Shown one piece after another: positions 32,366-40,297 of a stretch of 64,000 nt of DNA (position 1 is its first letter; each line of letters starts with the position of its first letter). The stretch spans positions 4,331,367-4,395,366 of the forward strand of contig NZ_CP031320.1 of assembly GCF_003355155.1 (NCBI RefSeq), read 5' to 3'. A model generated the notes under the pieces. It saw only the letters and a list, made by a program, of their open reading frames with translations. It had not been told where the DNA came from and did not search any database. The translations under genes and the position numbers were made by a program. The DNA is from Streptomyces armeniacus. GTDB taxonomy: Bacteria; Actinomycetota; Actinomycetes; Streptomycetales; Streptomycetaceae.

Positions 32366-34861
32366 ATGAAGGCCGTCGTAATGGCAGGGGGCGAGGGCAC
32401 GCGCCTTCGCCCCATGACCGCGAGCATGCCCAAGCCGCTTCTGCCTGTGGCCAATCGCCCGATCATGGAGCATGTGCTGAGGCTGCTGAAGCGGCACGGT
32501 CTCAGCGAAACCGTCGTGACCGTGCAATTCCTCGCTTCTCTTGTCCGGAACTATTTCGGGGACGGCGAGGAGCTCGGCATGGAGCTCACCTATGCCAACG
32601 AGGAGAAGCCACTCGGCACGGCAGGGAGCGTCAAGAACGCCGAAGAGGCGCTGAAGGACGACTCGTTCCTCGTCATCTCGGGTGACGCGCTCACCGATTT
32701 CGACCTCACCGACCTCATACGTTTCCACCGCGAGCACGGCGGACTCGTCACCGTCTGCCTGACCCGCGTCCCCAACCCGCTCGAGTTCGGCATCACCATC
32801 GTCGACGAAGACGGCCGCGTGGAACGCTTCCTGGAGAAGCCGACCTGGGGCCAGGTCTTCTCCGACACCGTCAACACCGGCATCTACGTCATGGAGCCCG
32901 AGGTCTTCGACTACGTCGACCCCGACGTCTCCGTCGACTGGTCAGGCGACGTCTTCCCGCAGCTCATGAAGGAAGGCAAGCCCATCTACGGCTACGTGGC
33001 CGAGGGTTACTGGGAGGACGTCGGCACGCACGAGAGCTACGTCAAGGCGCAGGCGGACGTGCTCGAGGGCAAAGTCGACGTGGAAATCGACGGGTTCGAG
33101 ATCTCGCCCGGCGTGTGGATCGCCGAAGGCGCCGAAGTGCACCCCGACGCGGTGCTCCGCGGCCCGCTCTACATCGGCGACTACGCCAAGGTCGAAGCCG
33201 GTTCCGAAGTGCGCGAGCACTCCGTCATCGGCTCCAACGTCGTCGTCAAGAGCGGCGCGTTCCTCCACCGGGCCGTGGTCCACGACAACGTCTACATCGG
33301 CCAGCAGTGCAACCTCCGCGGCTGCGTCATCGGCCGCAACACCGACGTGATGCGCGCCGCGCGGATCGAGGACGGCGCCGTGATCGGTGACGAGTGTCTG
33401 GTCGGCGAGGAGTCCATCGTCCAGGGCAACGTCCGCGTCTACCCGTTCAAGATCGTGGAGGCTGGCGCCTTCGTCAACACCTCCGTGATCTGGGAGTCCC
33501 GCGGCCAGGCCCATCTCTTCGGCGCCCGCGGCGTGTCCGGCATCCTCAACGTCGAGATCACCCCGGAGCTGGCCGTACGGCTCGCGGGCGCGTACGCCAC
33601 CACCCTCAAGAAGGGCTCCACGGTCACCACCGCCCGCGACCACTCGCGCGGTGCCCGCGCCCTGAAGCGCGCGATCATCTCGGCGCTGCAGACGAGCGCC
33701 ATCGACGTACGGGACCTGGAGAACGTCCCGCTCCCCGTCGCCCGCCAGCAGACAGCACGTGGCAGCGCCGGCGGCATCATGATCCGTACGACGACGGGTG
33801 TGCCCGACTCCGTCGACATCATGTTCTTCGACGAGCGGGGAGCGGACCTCTCGCAGACGAGCCAGCGCAAGCTCGACCGCGTGTACGCGCGCCAGGAGTA
33901 CCGCCGCGCTTTCCCCGGCGAGATCGGTGACCTGCGCTTCCCCGCCAGCGTCTTCGACTCCTATACGGGCTCTCTCCTGCGCGCCGTGGACTCCACGGGC
34001 GTCGAGGAGTCCGGCCTCAAGGTCGTCGTGGACGCCTCGAACGGCAGCGCCGGCCTCGTACTCCCCAGCCTGCTGGGGCGGTTGGGCGTCGAGTCGCTGA
34101 CGATCAACCCCGGACTGGACGAGTCGCGCCCCACGGAGACGGCCGAGACCCGGCGTTCGGGGCTGGTACGGCTCGGGGAGATGGTCGCGTCCGCGCGCGC
34201 CGCGTTCGGCGTCCGCTTCGACCCCGTCGGCGAACGGTTCTCGCTCGTCGACGAGCGCGGCAGGATCATCGAGGACGACCGGACGCTGCTGGTGATGCTC
34301 GACCTTGTGGCGGCCGAACGGCGCAGCGGCAAGGTGGCGTTGCCGGTCACCACCACTCGTATCGCCGAGCAGGTCGCGGCCTACCACGGGACGCAGGTGG
34401 AGTGGACGACGACCTCTCCGGACGACCTCACGCGGGTCGGCCGGGAGGACGCGACGGTCTTCGGCGGGGACGGGCGGGGCGGGTTCATCGTGCCGGAGTT
34501 CAGCCCCGTGTTCGACGGGGCCGCCGCGTTCGCACGGCTGCTGGGCCTCGTCGCCCGCACCCAGCTCACGCTGAGCCAGATCGACGCGCGCATCCCGCAG
34601 GCGCACGTGCTGCGCCGCGACCTGGCGACGCCCTGGGCGGTCAAGGGGCTGGTGATGCGGAGGGTCGTGGAGGCCGCTGGCGACCGTTCCGTGGACACCA
34701 CCGACGGCGTCCGTATCGTCGAGCCCGACGGCCGCTGGGTGATGGTCCTCCCGGACCGGGCCGAAGCGGTCACGCACCTGTGGGCGGAGGGCCCCGACGA
34801 CACCTCCGCGCAGGCGCTGCTGGACGAGTGGTCCGCGGTCGTGGACGGCGCCGGACGCTGA
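32366..34861 (+). CDS. Mannose-1-phosphate guanylyltransferase with phosphohexomutase-like C-terminal domain
   Basis: A large 831-residue fusion. Residues 1-235 are a nucleotidyltransferase ([18 protein letters not shown] signature, then [18 protein letters not shown]). Residues 240-370 are left-handed beta-helix repeats ([20 protein letters not shown]). Residues from about 385 resemble a phosphomannomutase, but the usual catalytic phosphoserine loop TAxSHNP is absent (segment [16 protein letters not shown]), so the mutase part may be inactive or regulatory. It probably makes GDP-mannose or a related sugar nucleotide for cell-envelope mannosylation. An AAGGAGG ribosome site precedes the ATG. 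Confidence 0.88.
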   Translation: MKAVVMAGGEGTRLRPMTASMPKPLLPVANRPIMEHVLRLLKRHGLSETVVTVQFLASLVRNYFGDGEELGMELTYANEEKPLGTAGSVKNAEEALKDDSFLVISGDALTDFDLTDLIRFHREHGGLVTVCLTRVPNPLEFGITIVDEDGRVERFLEKPTWGQVFSDTVNTGIYVMEPEVFDYVDPDVSVDWSGDVFPQLMKEGKPIYGYVAEGYWEDVGTHESYVKAQADVLEGKVDVEIDGFEISPGVWIAEGAEVHPDAVLRGPLYIGDYAKVEAGSEVREHSVIGSNVVVKSGAFLHRAVVHDNVYIGQQCNLRGCVIGRNTDVMRAARIEDGAVIGDECLVGEESIVQGNVRVYPFKIVEAGAFVNTSVIWESRGQAHLFGARGVSGILNVEITPELAVRLAGAYATTLKKGSTVTTARDHSRGARALKRAIISALQTSAIDVRDLENVPLPVARQQTARGSAGGIMIRTTTGVPDSVDIMFFDERGADLSQTSQRKLDRVYARQEYRRAFPGEIGDLRFPASVFDSYTGSLLRAVDSTGVEESGLKVVVDASNGSAGLVLPSLLGRLGVESLTINPGLDESRPTETAETRRSGLVRLGEMVASARAAFGVRFDPVGERFSLVDERGRIIEDDRTLLVMLDLVAAERRSGKVALPVTTTRIAEQVAAYHGTQVEWTTTSPDDLTRVGREDATVFGGDGRGGFIVPEFSPVFDGAAAFARLLGLVARTQLTLSQIDARIPQAHVLRRDLATPWAVKGLVMRRVVEAAGDRSVDTTDGVRIVEPDGRWVMVLPDRAEAVTHLWAEGPDDTSAQALLDEWSAVVDGAGR

Positions 34862-34904
34862 AGTGCCGCCGCGCCGGCGGCCGTACGGCGCGACCGGCGC
34901 GCGT

Positions 34905-34940
34905 GAACGGGCCCACCGGGCAGCACCGGTGGGCCCGTTC
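34905..34940. terminator. Strong hairpin terminator
   Basis: GAACGGGCCCACCGG (34905-34919) pairs perfectly with CCGGTGGGCCCGTTC (34926-34940), a 15-bp stem with a six-base loop, 44 bases after the guanylyltransferase stop. It separates that gene from the DUF881 cluster. Confidence 0.8.
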
Positions 34941-34975
34941 GGCGGCAGCACCGTCGACGTGCGACGATGTGCGGC

Positions 34976-35866
34976 ATGCCGCAGCAGCACCCCGGACGGA
35001 GTACCGCATCGCGGCCTGCGCGTCCGGACGCCTCGATGTCGCTGCTGACCAACGTGATGGATCACAGCCTCGACGACGGATACGCCGAGGCCGCCGCCCG
35101 CGACGTCGCCGCGGGCCGGTCCGGGCTGCCCCGCACCCTGAACGCGAAGCTGTGGCTCGCCGCCGGACTCGTACTGGCCGCGCTCGTCGTCACCGTCGGG
35201 GCGGTGCAGGCGCGGGTCGACGCGCCCACCGTCGCCAAGGAGCGCGAAGAGCTCATCGACCGCGTGGAGGAGGGCACACGGGAGGCCGATGCCCTCGAGG
35301 AGCGCATCGAGGAGCTGCGCAAGAGCGTCAGCGCACGGCAGAACGAGGCGCTGGAGCGGCACGGCGGTGACAAGGGCGCGCTCACCGCGCTGCTCGCCGG
35401 CGCGACGCCGGTCGAGGGCCCGGGCCTCAAGCTGGTCGTGGACGACGCCAAGAACACCCAGCAGGACGGCGGTGACGGGCCGCGCAACGACAGCGGGTTC
35501 TCCGACACCGGCCGCATCCGCGACCGCGACATGCAGCGCGTCGTCAACGGGCTGTGGGGCGCGGGCGCCGAGGCGGTGTCCATCAACGGTCAGCGCCTCA
35601 CGGCCCTTTCGGCGATCAGGGCGGCAGGCGACGCGATACTGGTCGACAACAAGCCGCTCGCGCCCCCGTACACGGTGCTCGGCGTGGGCGACGGCCGGAA
35701 GCTGAGCAGTGCGTTCCGGGACAGCGCCGACGGGCGCTACCTGCAGGTGCTGAAGGAGAGCTACGGCGTGCGCTACAACATCTCCGCACAGGACGAGGTG
35801 CGGCTTCCCGCCGCGCTGAGCCTGTCCGTACGGACGGCGGAGCCAGTGAAGACAGGAAGCCCGTGA
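34976..35866 (+). CDS. DUF881 membrane protein (first)
   Basis: A 296-residue protein: short cytoplasmic N-terminus (MSLLTNVMDHSLDDGYAEAAAR), one membrane segment (about residues 64-86), a coiled coil with heptads (EELIDRVEEGTREADALEERIEELRKS), then the DUF881 domain (GPGLKLVVDDA..., RDRDMQRVVNGLWGAGAEAVSINGQRL..SAIRAAGDAILVDNKP). DUF881/YlxX-like proteins cluster with small basic protein and cell-division genes; the biochemical role is unknown. The start is uncertain: ATG at 34967 is also possible and no clear ribosome site is visible. Small basic protein and a second DUF881 follow. Confidence 0.85.
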   Translation: MPQQHPGRSTASRPARPDASMSLLTNVMDHSLDDGYAEAAARDVAAGRSGLPRTLNAKLWLAAGLVLAALVVTVGAVQARVDAPTVAKEREELIDRVEEGTREADALEERIEELRKSVSARQNEALERHGGDKGALTALLAGATPVEGPGLKLVVDDAKNTQQDGGDGPRNDSGFSDTGRIRDRDMQRVVNGLWGAGAEAVSINGQRLTALSAIRAAGDAILVDNKPLAPPYTVLGVGDGRKLSSAFRDSADGRYLQVLKESYGVRYNISAQDEVRLPAALSLSVRTAEPVKTGSP

Positions 35867-35888
35867 AGACAGGAAAGGGCAGCACATC

Positions 35889-36221
35889 GTGATCGCCGTA
35901 CTGGGCCTCATCGTGGGAGTCGTGGCCGGACTCGTGGTCCGGCCCGTGGTGCCGACGGTGGTGGAGCCCTACCTGCCGATCGCCGTCGTCGCGGCACTGG
36001 ACGCGGTCTTCGGCGGGCTGCGGGCGATGCTGGACGGGATCTTCAACGACAAGGTCTTCGTCGTGTCGTTCCTCTCCAACGTCGTCGTCGCCGCGCTCAT
36101 CGTCTTCCTCGGCGACAAACTGGGCGTGGGCGCGCAGCTCTCCACGGGCGTGGTCGTCGTCCTCGGCATCCGCATCTTCTCCAACGCGGCCGCCATCCGC
36201 CGGCACGTGTTCCGGGCGTGA
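35889..36221 (+). CDS. Small basic protein family (DUF1290, SbpA-type)
   Basis: A 110-residue membrane protein with three or four helices: GLIVGVVAGLVVRPVVPTVVEPYLPIAVVAALDAVFGGLRAML, FNDKVFVVSFLSNVVVAALIVFLGDKLGVGAQLSTGVVVVLGIRIFSNAA and a C-terminal RR.FRA tail. The AALDAVFGGLRA..D..F..KVF...F..N segment is the family hallmark. In streptomycetes this gene always lies between two DUF881 genes near division genes. The GTG start follows GGAAAGGG by about ten bases. The function is unknown; a role in division or growth polarity is inferred only from conserved context. Confidence 0.9.
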   Translation: MIAVLGLIVGVVAGLVVRPVVPTVVEPYLPIAVVAALDAVFGGLRAMLDGIFNDKVFVVSFLSNVVVAALIVFLGDKLGVGAQLSTGVVVVLGIRIFSNAAAIRRHVFRA

Positions 36222-37177
36222 GGCCGATGAGCGACGACAACGCCAGGAGCACCGACGACGCCGGGAAGGCCGGCCCCGCCAAGGGCCCCGAGGACAGCGG
36301 CGACAACGCGGACAACGGCAGCAGCGGCAACGGTCACGGCGGGAGCACCGGGAGCACCGGGAGCACCGGGAACGCCGGCGAGGCGACGCACGCCGAGAAC
36401 GGCCGGCCGGACGACGGCGCGCCCCCGGACGGGGACGCGGACACGGACGACGGCGCCCCGGAGCTGACCGGGCGGCAGCGCCTCGTGGCCGCGGTCTGGC
36501 CGCCGCGGGTCACCCGGGCCCAACTCACCGTCGCCGTGCTGCTGTTCGTGCTCGGCCTCGGGCTGGCCATCCAGGTGCGCTCGACCAGCGAGGGCGGACC
36601 GCTGCGCGGCGCCCGCCAGGAGGACCTCGTACGGATCCTCGACGAGCTGGACGACCGGTCCGCGCGGCTCCAGGGCGAGAAGCAGCGCCTGGAGGGCCAG
36701 CAACGGGAGCTGGAGAACAGCTCGGACCAGGCCGAAGAGGCCCGTAAGCAGACCCAGCAGAAGGCGCGCCAGCTGGGCGTGCTGGCGGGCACGGTCGGCG
36801 CCGAGGGCCCGGGGCTGCACATCACGGTCCGGGACCCCGGCGGCGCCGTCGAGGCCGACATGCTTCTTGACACGATCCAGGAACTGCGCGCCGCGGGCGC
36901 GGAGGCGATTGAGGTGAACAACGTGCGGGTGGTGGCGAGCAGTTACCTTCAGGGCGCGACCGATGTACGGATCGACGGACACGCGGTCTCCCCGCCGTAC
37001 CGTTTCGAAGTGATCGGCGAACCGAAGGATCTCGAGCCCGCGCTCAACATCCCAGGTGGCGTCGTGCAGACGCTGGAGAAGGAGCAGGCCGCCGTGGAGG
37101 TTTCGCGGTCGGAGAAGATCACCGTGGACGCCTTGCGTTCCACGAAGCGGCCTGACTACGCTCGGTCATCACAGTGA
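36218..37177 (+). CDS. DUF881 membrane protein (second) with low-complexity N-terminus
   Basis: A 319-residue protein. About 85 N-terminal residues are Gly/Asp/Asn/Ser-rich and disordered, with a GSTGSTGSTGN repeat from near residue 44 encoded by 9-bp DNA units (GGGAGCACC). One membrane segment follows (LTVAVLLFVLGLGLAIQV), then a coiled coil (LQGEKQRLEGQQRELENSSDQAEEARKQT) and the DUF881 domain (GPGLHITVRDPGG..., LDTIQELRAAGAEAIEVNNVRVVASS). The GTG at 36218 overlaps the small-basic stop by four bases; the ATG at 36227 is the alternative. The disordered tail may contact cytoplasmic partners. Confidence 0.85.
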   Translation: MRPMSDDNARSTDDAGKAGPAKGPEDSGDNADNGSSGNGHGGSTGSTGSTGNAGEATHAENGRPDDGAPPDGDADTDDGAPELTGRQRLVAAVWPPRVTRAQLTVAVLLFVLGLGLAIQVRSTSEGGPLRGARQEDLVRILDELDDRSARLQGEKQRLEGQQRELENSSDQAEEARKQTQQKARQLGVLAGTVGAEGPGLHITVRDPGGAVEADMLLDTIQELRAAGAEAIEVNNVRVVASSYLQGATDVRIDGHAVSPPYRFEVIGEPKDLEPALNIPGGVVQTLEKEQAAVEVSRSEKITVDALRSTKRPDYARSSQ

Positions 37178-37343
37178 GGTGGCGATCGAGTCTTCGAGGG
37201 GGTCGGCGGGGGTGCAGCGGCCCCCGTGAGGGAAACTGTTCCGAGGCCGGGGACGTTCTCAGGGCGTCCGGAATGGCCAGTGGGAACATCGAGGGTCTGT
37301 CCTGCCCCACGGGCGGGTCTGTGTCGTGCGAGGGGAATCGCCC

Positions 37344-38144
37344 GTGAGTTTCTTTTCGAGGTTGTTCGGCAAGAGCCGCAAGGAGGGCGGTGGCGGCGAG
37401 TCGCGCCGTCATCGGGCCCCCCGGCACGGCGAGGCCGCCCAGGGCGGTGCCCCGGGAGACGAGGGCGAGCGTCCGCTCTTCCGCGACGAGGTGGGAGCGC
37501 CTGGCGGCCCCAATCAGGGTGGTCCCGGCGTGGTGTCTGTTGACCCCGAAGCGACGGGCCGCATAGGTTTCGAAGAACCATCAACCTCAAGTACGGGTGG
37601 AGGGTTTACCTTGCCGGTATGTTCGAGGTGCGGGACCCGTGCGGCCGAGGCCAGCCGGTTCTGCTCCAACTGCGGTGCGCCGCTGCGAGGCGGCATGCCG
37701 GCCGGCGAGGCCCCGTCGGAGACGACGTCCACGATCTCCATCTCCGGCCTGGAGGCCCACGACTCGGAGACCACCGGCCAGCACGTGGTGGCGCTGCCCC
37801 CCGAGGCGCAGGCGGCTGTCGACGCTCTCCCCATGGGATCGGCGCTGCTGGTCGTGCGCCGCGGGCCGAACTCGGGCAGCCGTTTCCTCCTGGACGGCGA
37901 GCTGACGACGGCGGGACGGCACCCGGAGAGCGACATCTTCCTGGACGACGTGACCGTTTCGCGGCGCCACGTCGAGTTCAGGCGCGGCCCGGACGGCGGC
38001 TTCACGGTCTCCGACGTCGGCAGCCTGAACGGGACGTACGTCAACCGTGAGCGGATCGAGACAGGCGTCCCGCTCGCCAACGGCGACGAGGTGCAGATCG
38101 GCAAGTACCGGCTGGTCTTCTTCGCGAGCCAGCGAGGCATCTGA
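37344..38144 (+). CDS. GarA/OdhI-type FHA protein with N-terminal zinc ribbon
   Basis: A 266-residue regulator. An N-terminal basic/Gly-rich stretch is followed by a zinc ribbon (CSRCGTRAAEASRFCSNCGAPL, near residues 92-113), the phospho-Thr motif ETTSTISI, then an FHA domain (AGRHPESDIFLDDVTVSRRHVEF...GSLNGTYVN). In relatives, kinase PknB/PknG phosphorylation of ETTS makes the FHA domain bind its own tail and switch off inhibition of 2-oxoglutarate dehydrogenase and glutamate metabolism. GarA itself lacks the zinc ribbon. The GTG start has GAGGGG upstream; an in-frame GTG 18 bases earlier is less well placed. FtsR-like MerR follows. Confidence 0.88.
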   Translation: MSFFSRLFGKSRKEGGGGESRRHRAPRHGEAAQGGAPGDEGERPLFRDEVGAPGGPNQGGPGVVSVDPEATGRIGFEEPSTSSTGGGFTLPVCSRCGTRAAEASRFCSNCGAPLRGGMPAGEAPSETTSTISISGLEAHDSETTGQHVVALPPEAQAAVDALPMGSALLVVRRGPNSGSRFLLDGELTTAGRHPESDIFLDDVTVSRRHVEFRRGPDGGFTVSDVGSLNGTYVNRERIETGVPLANGDEVQIGKYRLVFFASQRGI

Positions 38145-38164
38145 CCCGTCTCAGGGGAAGGCTC

Positions 38165-38917
38165 ATGCTGCACACACCGTCGGGTGGCGCCGGAGCCGGC
38201 GCCACCACCGGGGGGAACGGCAGGCCGATGAGCATCGGCGCCGTGCTCGAGGTGCTGCGCGAGGAGTTCCCCGAGGTCACCATCTCCAAAATCCGTTTCC
38301 TGGAGTCCGAGGGTCTGGTGGAGCCGGAGCGCTCGCCGTCGGGGTACCGGAAGTTCCGGGACGGCGACGTCGAGCGCCTCGCCTACGTCCTGCGGATGCA
38401 GCGCGACCACTACCTCCCGCTGAAGGTCATCCGCGAGCACCTGGACGCCCTGGCGCGCGGTGAGGAGCTGCCCCTGCCGCCCGCCCCGCACCCTGGCGGG
38501 CTCCCTGAGCCCCGCGGAGCGGCGGACGGGCCACCGGGCGCAGGCAGCCCTGTACGGCTCGGCAGGGCGGAGCTGGTCGCCGTGGCGGGGGTGACCGAGG
38601 ACCAGTTCGCCGAGTGGGAGTCGTACGGGCTGATCGGCCCGCACGAGGACGGCGGATACGACATGGGTGCCGTGTCCGTCGCCCGGCTGCTGGCCGACCT
38701 CGGCCGCTTCGGGCTGGAGGCGCGCCATCTGCGGACCGTGAAGGCGGCGGCCGACCGGGAGGCGGGGCTCGTGGAACAGGTCGTGGCCCCGCTGCGGCAG
38801 CACCGCGATCCGGGCACCAGGGAACGGGCCGAGACCACCGCCAGAGAGCTCGCGGGGCTCTCCCTGCGGCTCCACGCCGCGCTCGTACGGACGGCGCTGC
38901 GGCTGCCCGCACCCTGA
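38165..38917 (+). CDS. ftsR: FtsR-like MerR-family transcriptional regulator
   Basis: A 250-residue MerR-type regulator: HTH SIGAVLEVLREEFPEVTISKIRFLESEGLVEPERSPSGYRKFRDGDVERLAYVLRMQRDHYLPLKVIREHLDALARGE, then a Pro/Gly-rich linker and a second helical region. The VTISKIRFLE variant of the MerR HTH and the linker match FtsR, which activates ftsZ in corynebacteria and lies next to garA/odhI. GGGAAGG precedes the ATG by four bases. No cysteines for metal sensing are visible, so it is not a metal sensor. Confidence 0.87.
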   Translation: MLHTPSGGAGAGATTGGNGRPMSIGAVLEVLREEFPEVTISKIRFLESEGLVEPERSPSGYRKFRDGDVERLAYVLRMQRDHYLPLKVIREHLDALARGEELPLPPAPHPGGLPEPRGAADGPPGAGSPVRLGRAELVAVAGVTEDQFAEWESYGLIGPHEDGGYDMGAVSVARLLADLGRFGLEARHLRTVKAAADREAGLVEQVVAPLRQHRDPGTRERAETTARELAGLSLRLHAALVRTALRLPAP

Positions 38918-38992
38918 CGCGGGTACACGAATGCCCTCGCCGAAAGGGTGCCCGACTACCCAAACAGGCCGGGCACGTCCTAGGGTTGCTGT

Positions 38993-39466
38993 GTGAACGA
39001 GCTCGACGTTGTGGGTGTCCGGGTCGAAATGCCCTCCAACCAACCGATCGTTCTCCTGCGAGAAGTGGGAGGCGACCGATACCTCCCCATCTGGATCGGC
39101 CCCGGGGAGGCGACCGCGATCGCCTTCGCGCAGCAGGGCATGACGCCTGCGCGGCCGCTGACGCACGACCTGTTCAAGGACGTGCTGGAGGCGGTGGGAC
39201 AGGAGCTGACCGCGGTCCGGATCACTGATCTGCGGGAGGGCGTGTTCTACGCCGAGCTGGCGTTCGCCAGCGGAGTCGAGGTGAGCGCCCGGCCGTCCGA
39301 CGCGATAGCGCTGGCCCTCCGTACGGGTACGCCGATCTTCGGCAGCGACGGGGTGCTGGACGACGCCGGGATCGCGATCCCGGACGAGCAGGAGGACGAG
39401 GTGGAGAAGTTCCGCGAGTTCCTCGACCAGATCTCGCCGGAGGATTTCGGCACCAGCAGCCAGTGA
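38993..39466 (+). CDS. Bifunctional nuclease-family protein (DUF151)
   Basis: A 157-residue DUF151 protein: NELDVVGVRVEMPSNQPIVLLREVGGDRYLPIWIGPGEATAIAFAQQG at the start, RPLTHDLFKDVLEAVGQELTAVRITDLREGVFYAELAF in the middle, then SARPSDAIALALRTGTPIF, the family's signature. A plant homolog has nuclease activity on RNA and DNA, but the bacterial role is not settled. GTG at 38993 lies only six bases after a TAGGGT -10-like box, so the transcript may be leaderless. The C-terminal tail is acidic. It lies between two MerR genes. Confidence 0.92.
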   Translation: MNELDVVGVRVEMPSNQPIVLLREVGGDRYLPIWIGPGEATAIAFAQQGMTPARPLTHDLFKDVLEAVGQELTAVRITDLREGVFYAELAFASGVEVSARPSDAIALALRTGTPIFGSDGVLDDAGIAIPDEQEDEVEKFREFLDQISPEDFGTSSQ

Positions 39467-39552
39467 CGCGTACGCGGCCGGGAGGCCGCCGCGCACATTC
39501 GCTGATCCGTTCCCGCACCCGGGATACGTGAAACCACTCTTTGGGTGATTAT

Positions 39553-39608
39553 CACTCGGCGTGCCGAGTGTGGCGATCGTTGACGCACCCCGGGTGACTG
39601 CCTACCTT
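39553..39608 (+). promoter_or_regulatory. Promoter with MerR-type dyad upstream
   Basis: TTGACG (39580-39585) and TACCTT (39603-39608) with 17-bp spacing form a housekeeping-type promoter for the MerR gene at 39662. Just upstream, CACTCGGC (39553-39560) and GCCGAGTG (39563-39570) are perfect arms around GT, an 18-bp palindrome that this MerR protein could bind. Confidence 0.6.
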
Positions 39609-39661
39609 CAGTTGGGCAGGTTCCGGGGGACTATCCCCGGAATGTGAAGGAGGAGGTCGGC

Positions 39662-40264
39662 GTGAGCAGCACCGGCGGAGACGGCACGGCGGCGAACGGA
39701 TCCCCTCCACTTCAGGGGCCCCCAGCGCAGCACGCCTCCGAGGCCGTACCGGCCGACGGCAGTCCCGCCGAACGGCTCGGCTACCGCGGCCCCACGGCCT
39801 GCTCGGCCTCCGGTATCACCTACCGGCAGTTGGACTACTGGGCGCGTACGGGCCTGGTCGAGCCGAGCATCCGCGCCGCGTACGGATCGGGCAGCCAGCG
39901 GCTCTACAGCTTCCGCGACGTCGTCGTCCTCAAGATCGTCAAAAGACTCCTGGACACGGGCGTATCGCTGCAGAACATCCGTACCGCTGTCGAGCACCTG
40001 CGGTCGCGCGGCAGGACCGACCTGGCCCGGATGACGCTCATGAGCGACGGCGCCACCGTCTACGAGTGCTCGTCGCCGGACGACGTCGTGGATCTGCTCC
40101 AGGGCGGCCAGGGCGTCTTCGGCATCGCCGTGGGCGTGGTCTGGAAGGACGTCGAGGGCGCGCTCTCCGAGCTGCACGCCGAGCACGTGGACACCGGCGA
40201 GACCATCGTCCGGGATCACCCCGAGGACGAGCTGGCGCGCCGGCGCGGCAACCGCGCCGGGTGA
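39662..40264 (+). CDS. MerR-family regulator with C-terminal DUF-type domain
   Basis: A 200-residue regulator. A disordered N-terminus of about 40 residues is followed by the MerR HTH (GYRGPTACSASGITYRQLDYWARTGLVEPSIRAAYGSGSQRLYSFRDVVVLKIVKRLLDTGVSLQNIRTAVEHL). The C-terminal half (ATVYECSSPDDVVDLLQGGQGVFGIAVGVVWKDVEGALSEL) is conserved in streptomycete members of unknown ligand. The GTG start with AAGGAGGAGG is preferred over the GTG 18 bases earlier. No metal cysteine pair is present. An 18-bp palindrome upstream suggests autoregulation. Confidence 0.85.
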   Translation: MSSTGGDGTAANGSPPLQGPPAQHASEAVPADGSPAERLGYRGPTACSASGITYRQLDYWARTGLVEPSIRAAYGSGSQRLYSFRDVVVLKIVKRLLDTGVSLQNIRTAVEHLRSRGRTDLARMTLMSDGATVYECSSPDDVVDLLQGGQGVFGIAVGVVWKDVEGALSELHAEHVDTGETIVRDHPEDELARRRGNRAG

Positions 40265-40297
40265 GATTGTCAGTGGTCTGCGGCAGCATCGACAGAT

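Noticed and set aside
32942..35911. Long antisense open frame opposite the guanylyltransferase and DUF881 genes
   Set aside because: Arg/Gly/Ala-rich with no domain; the plus-strand genes carry clear family motifs.
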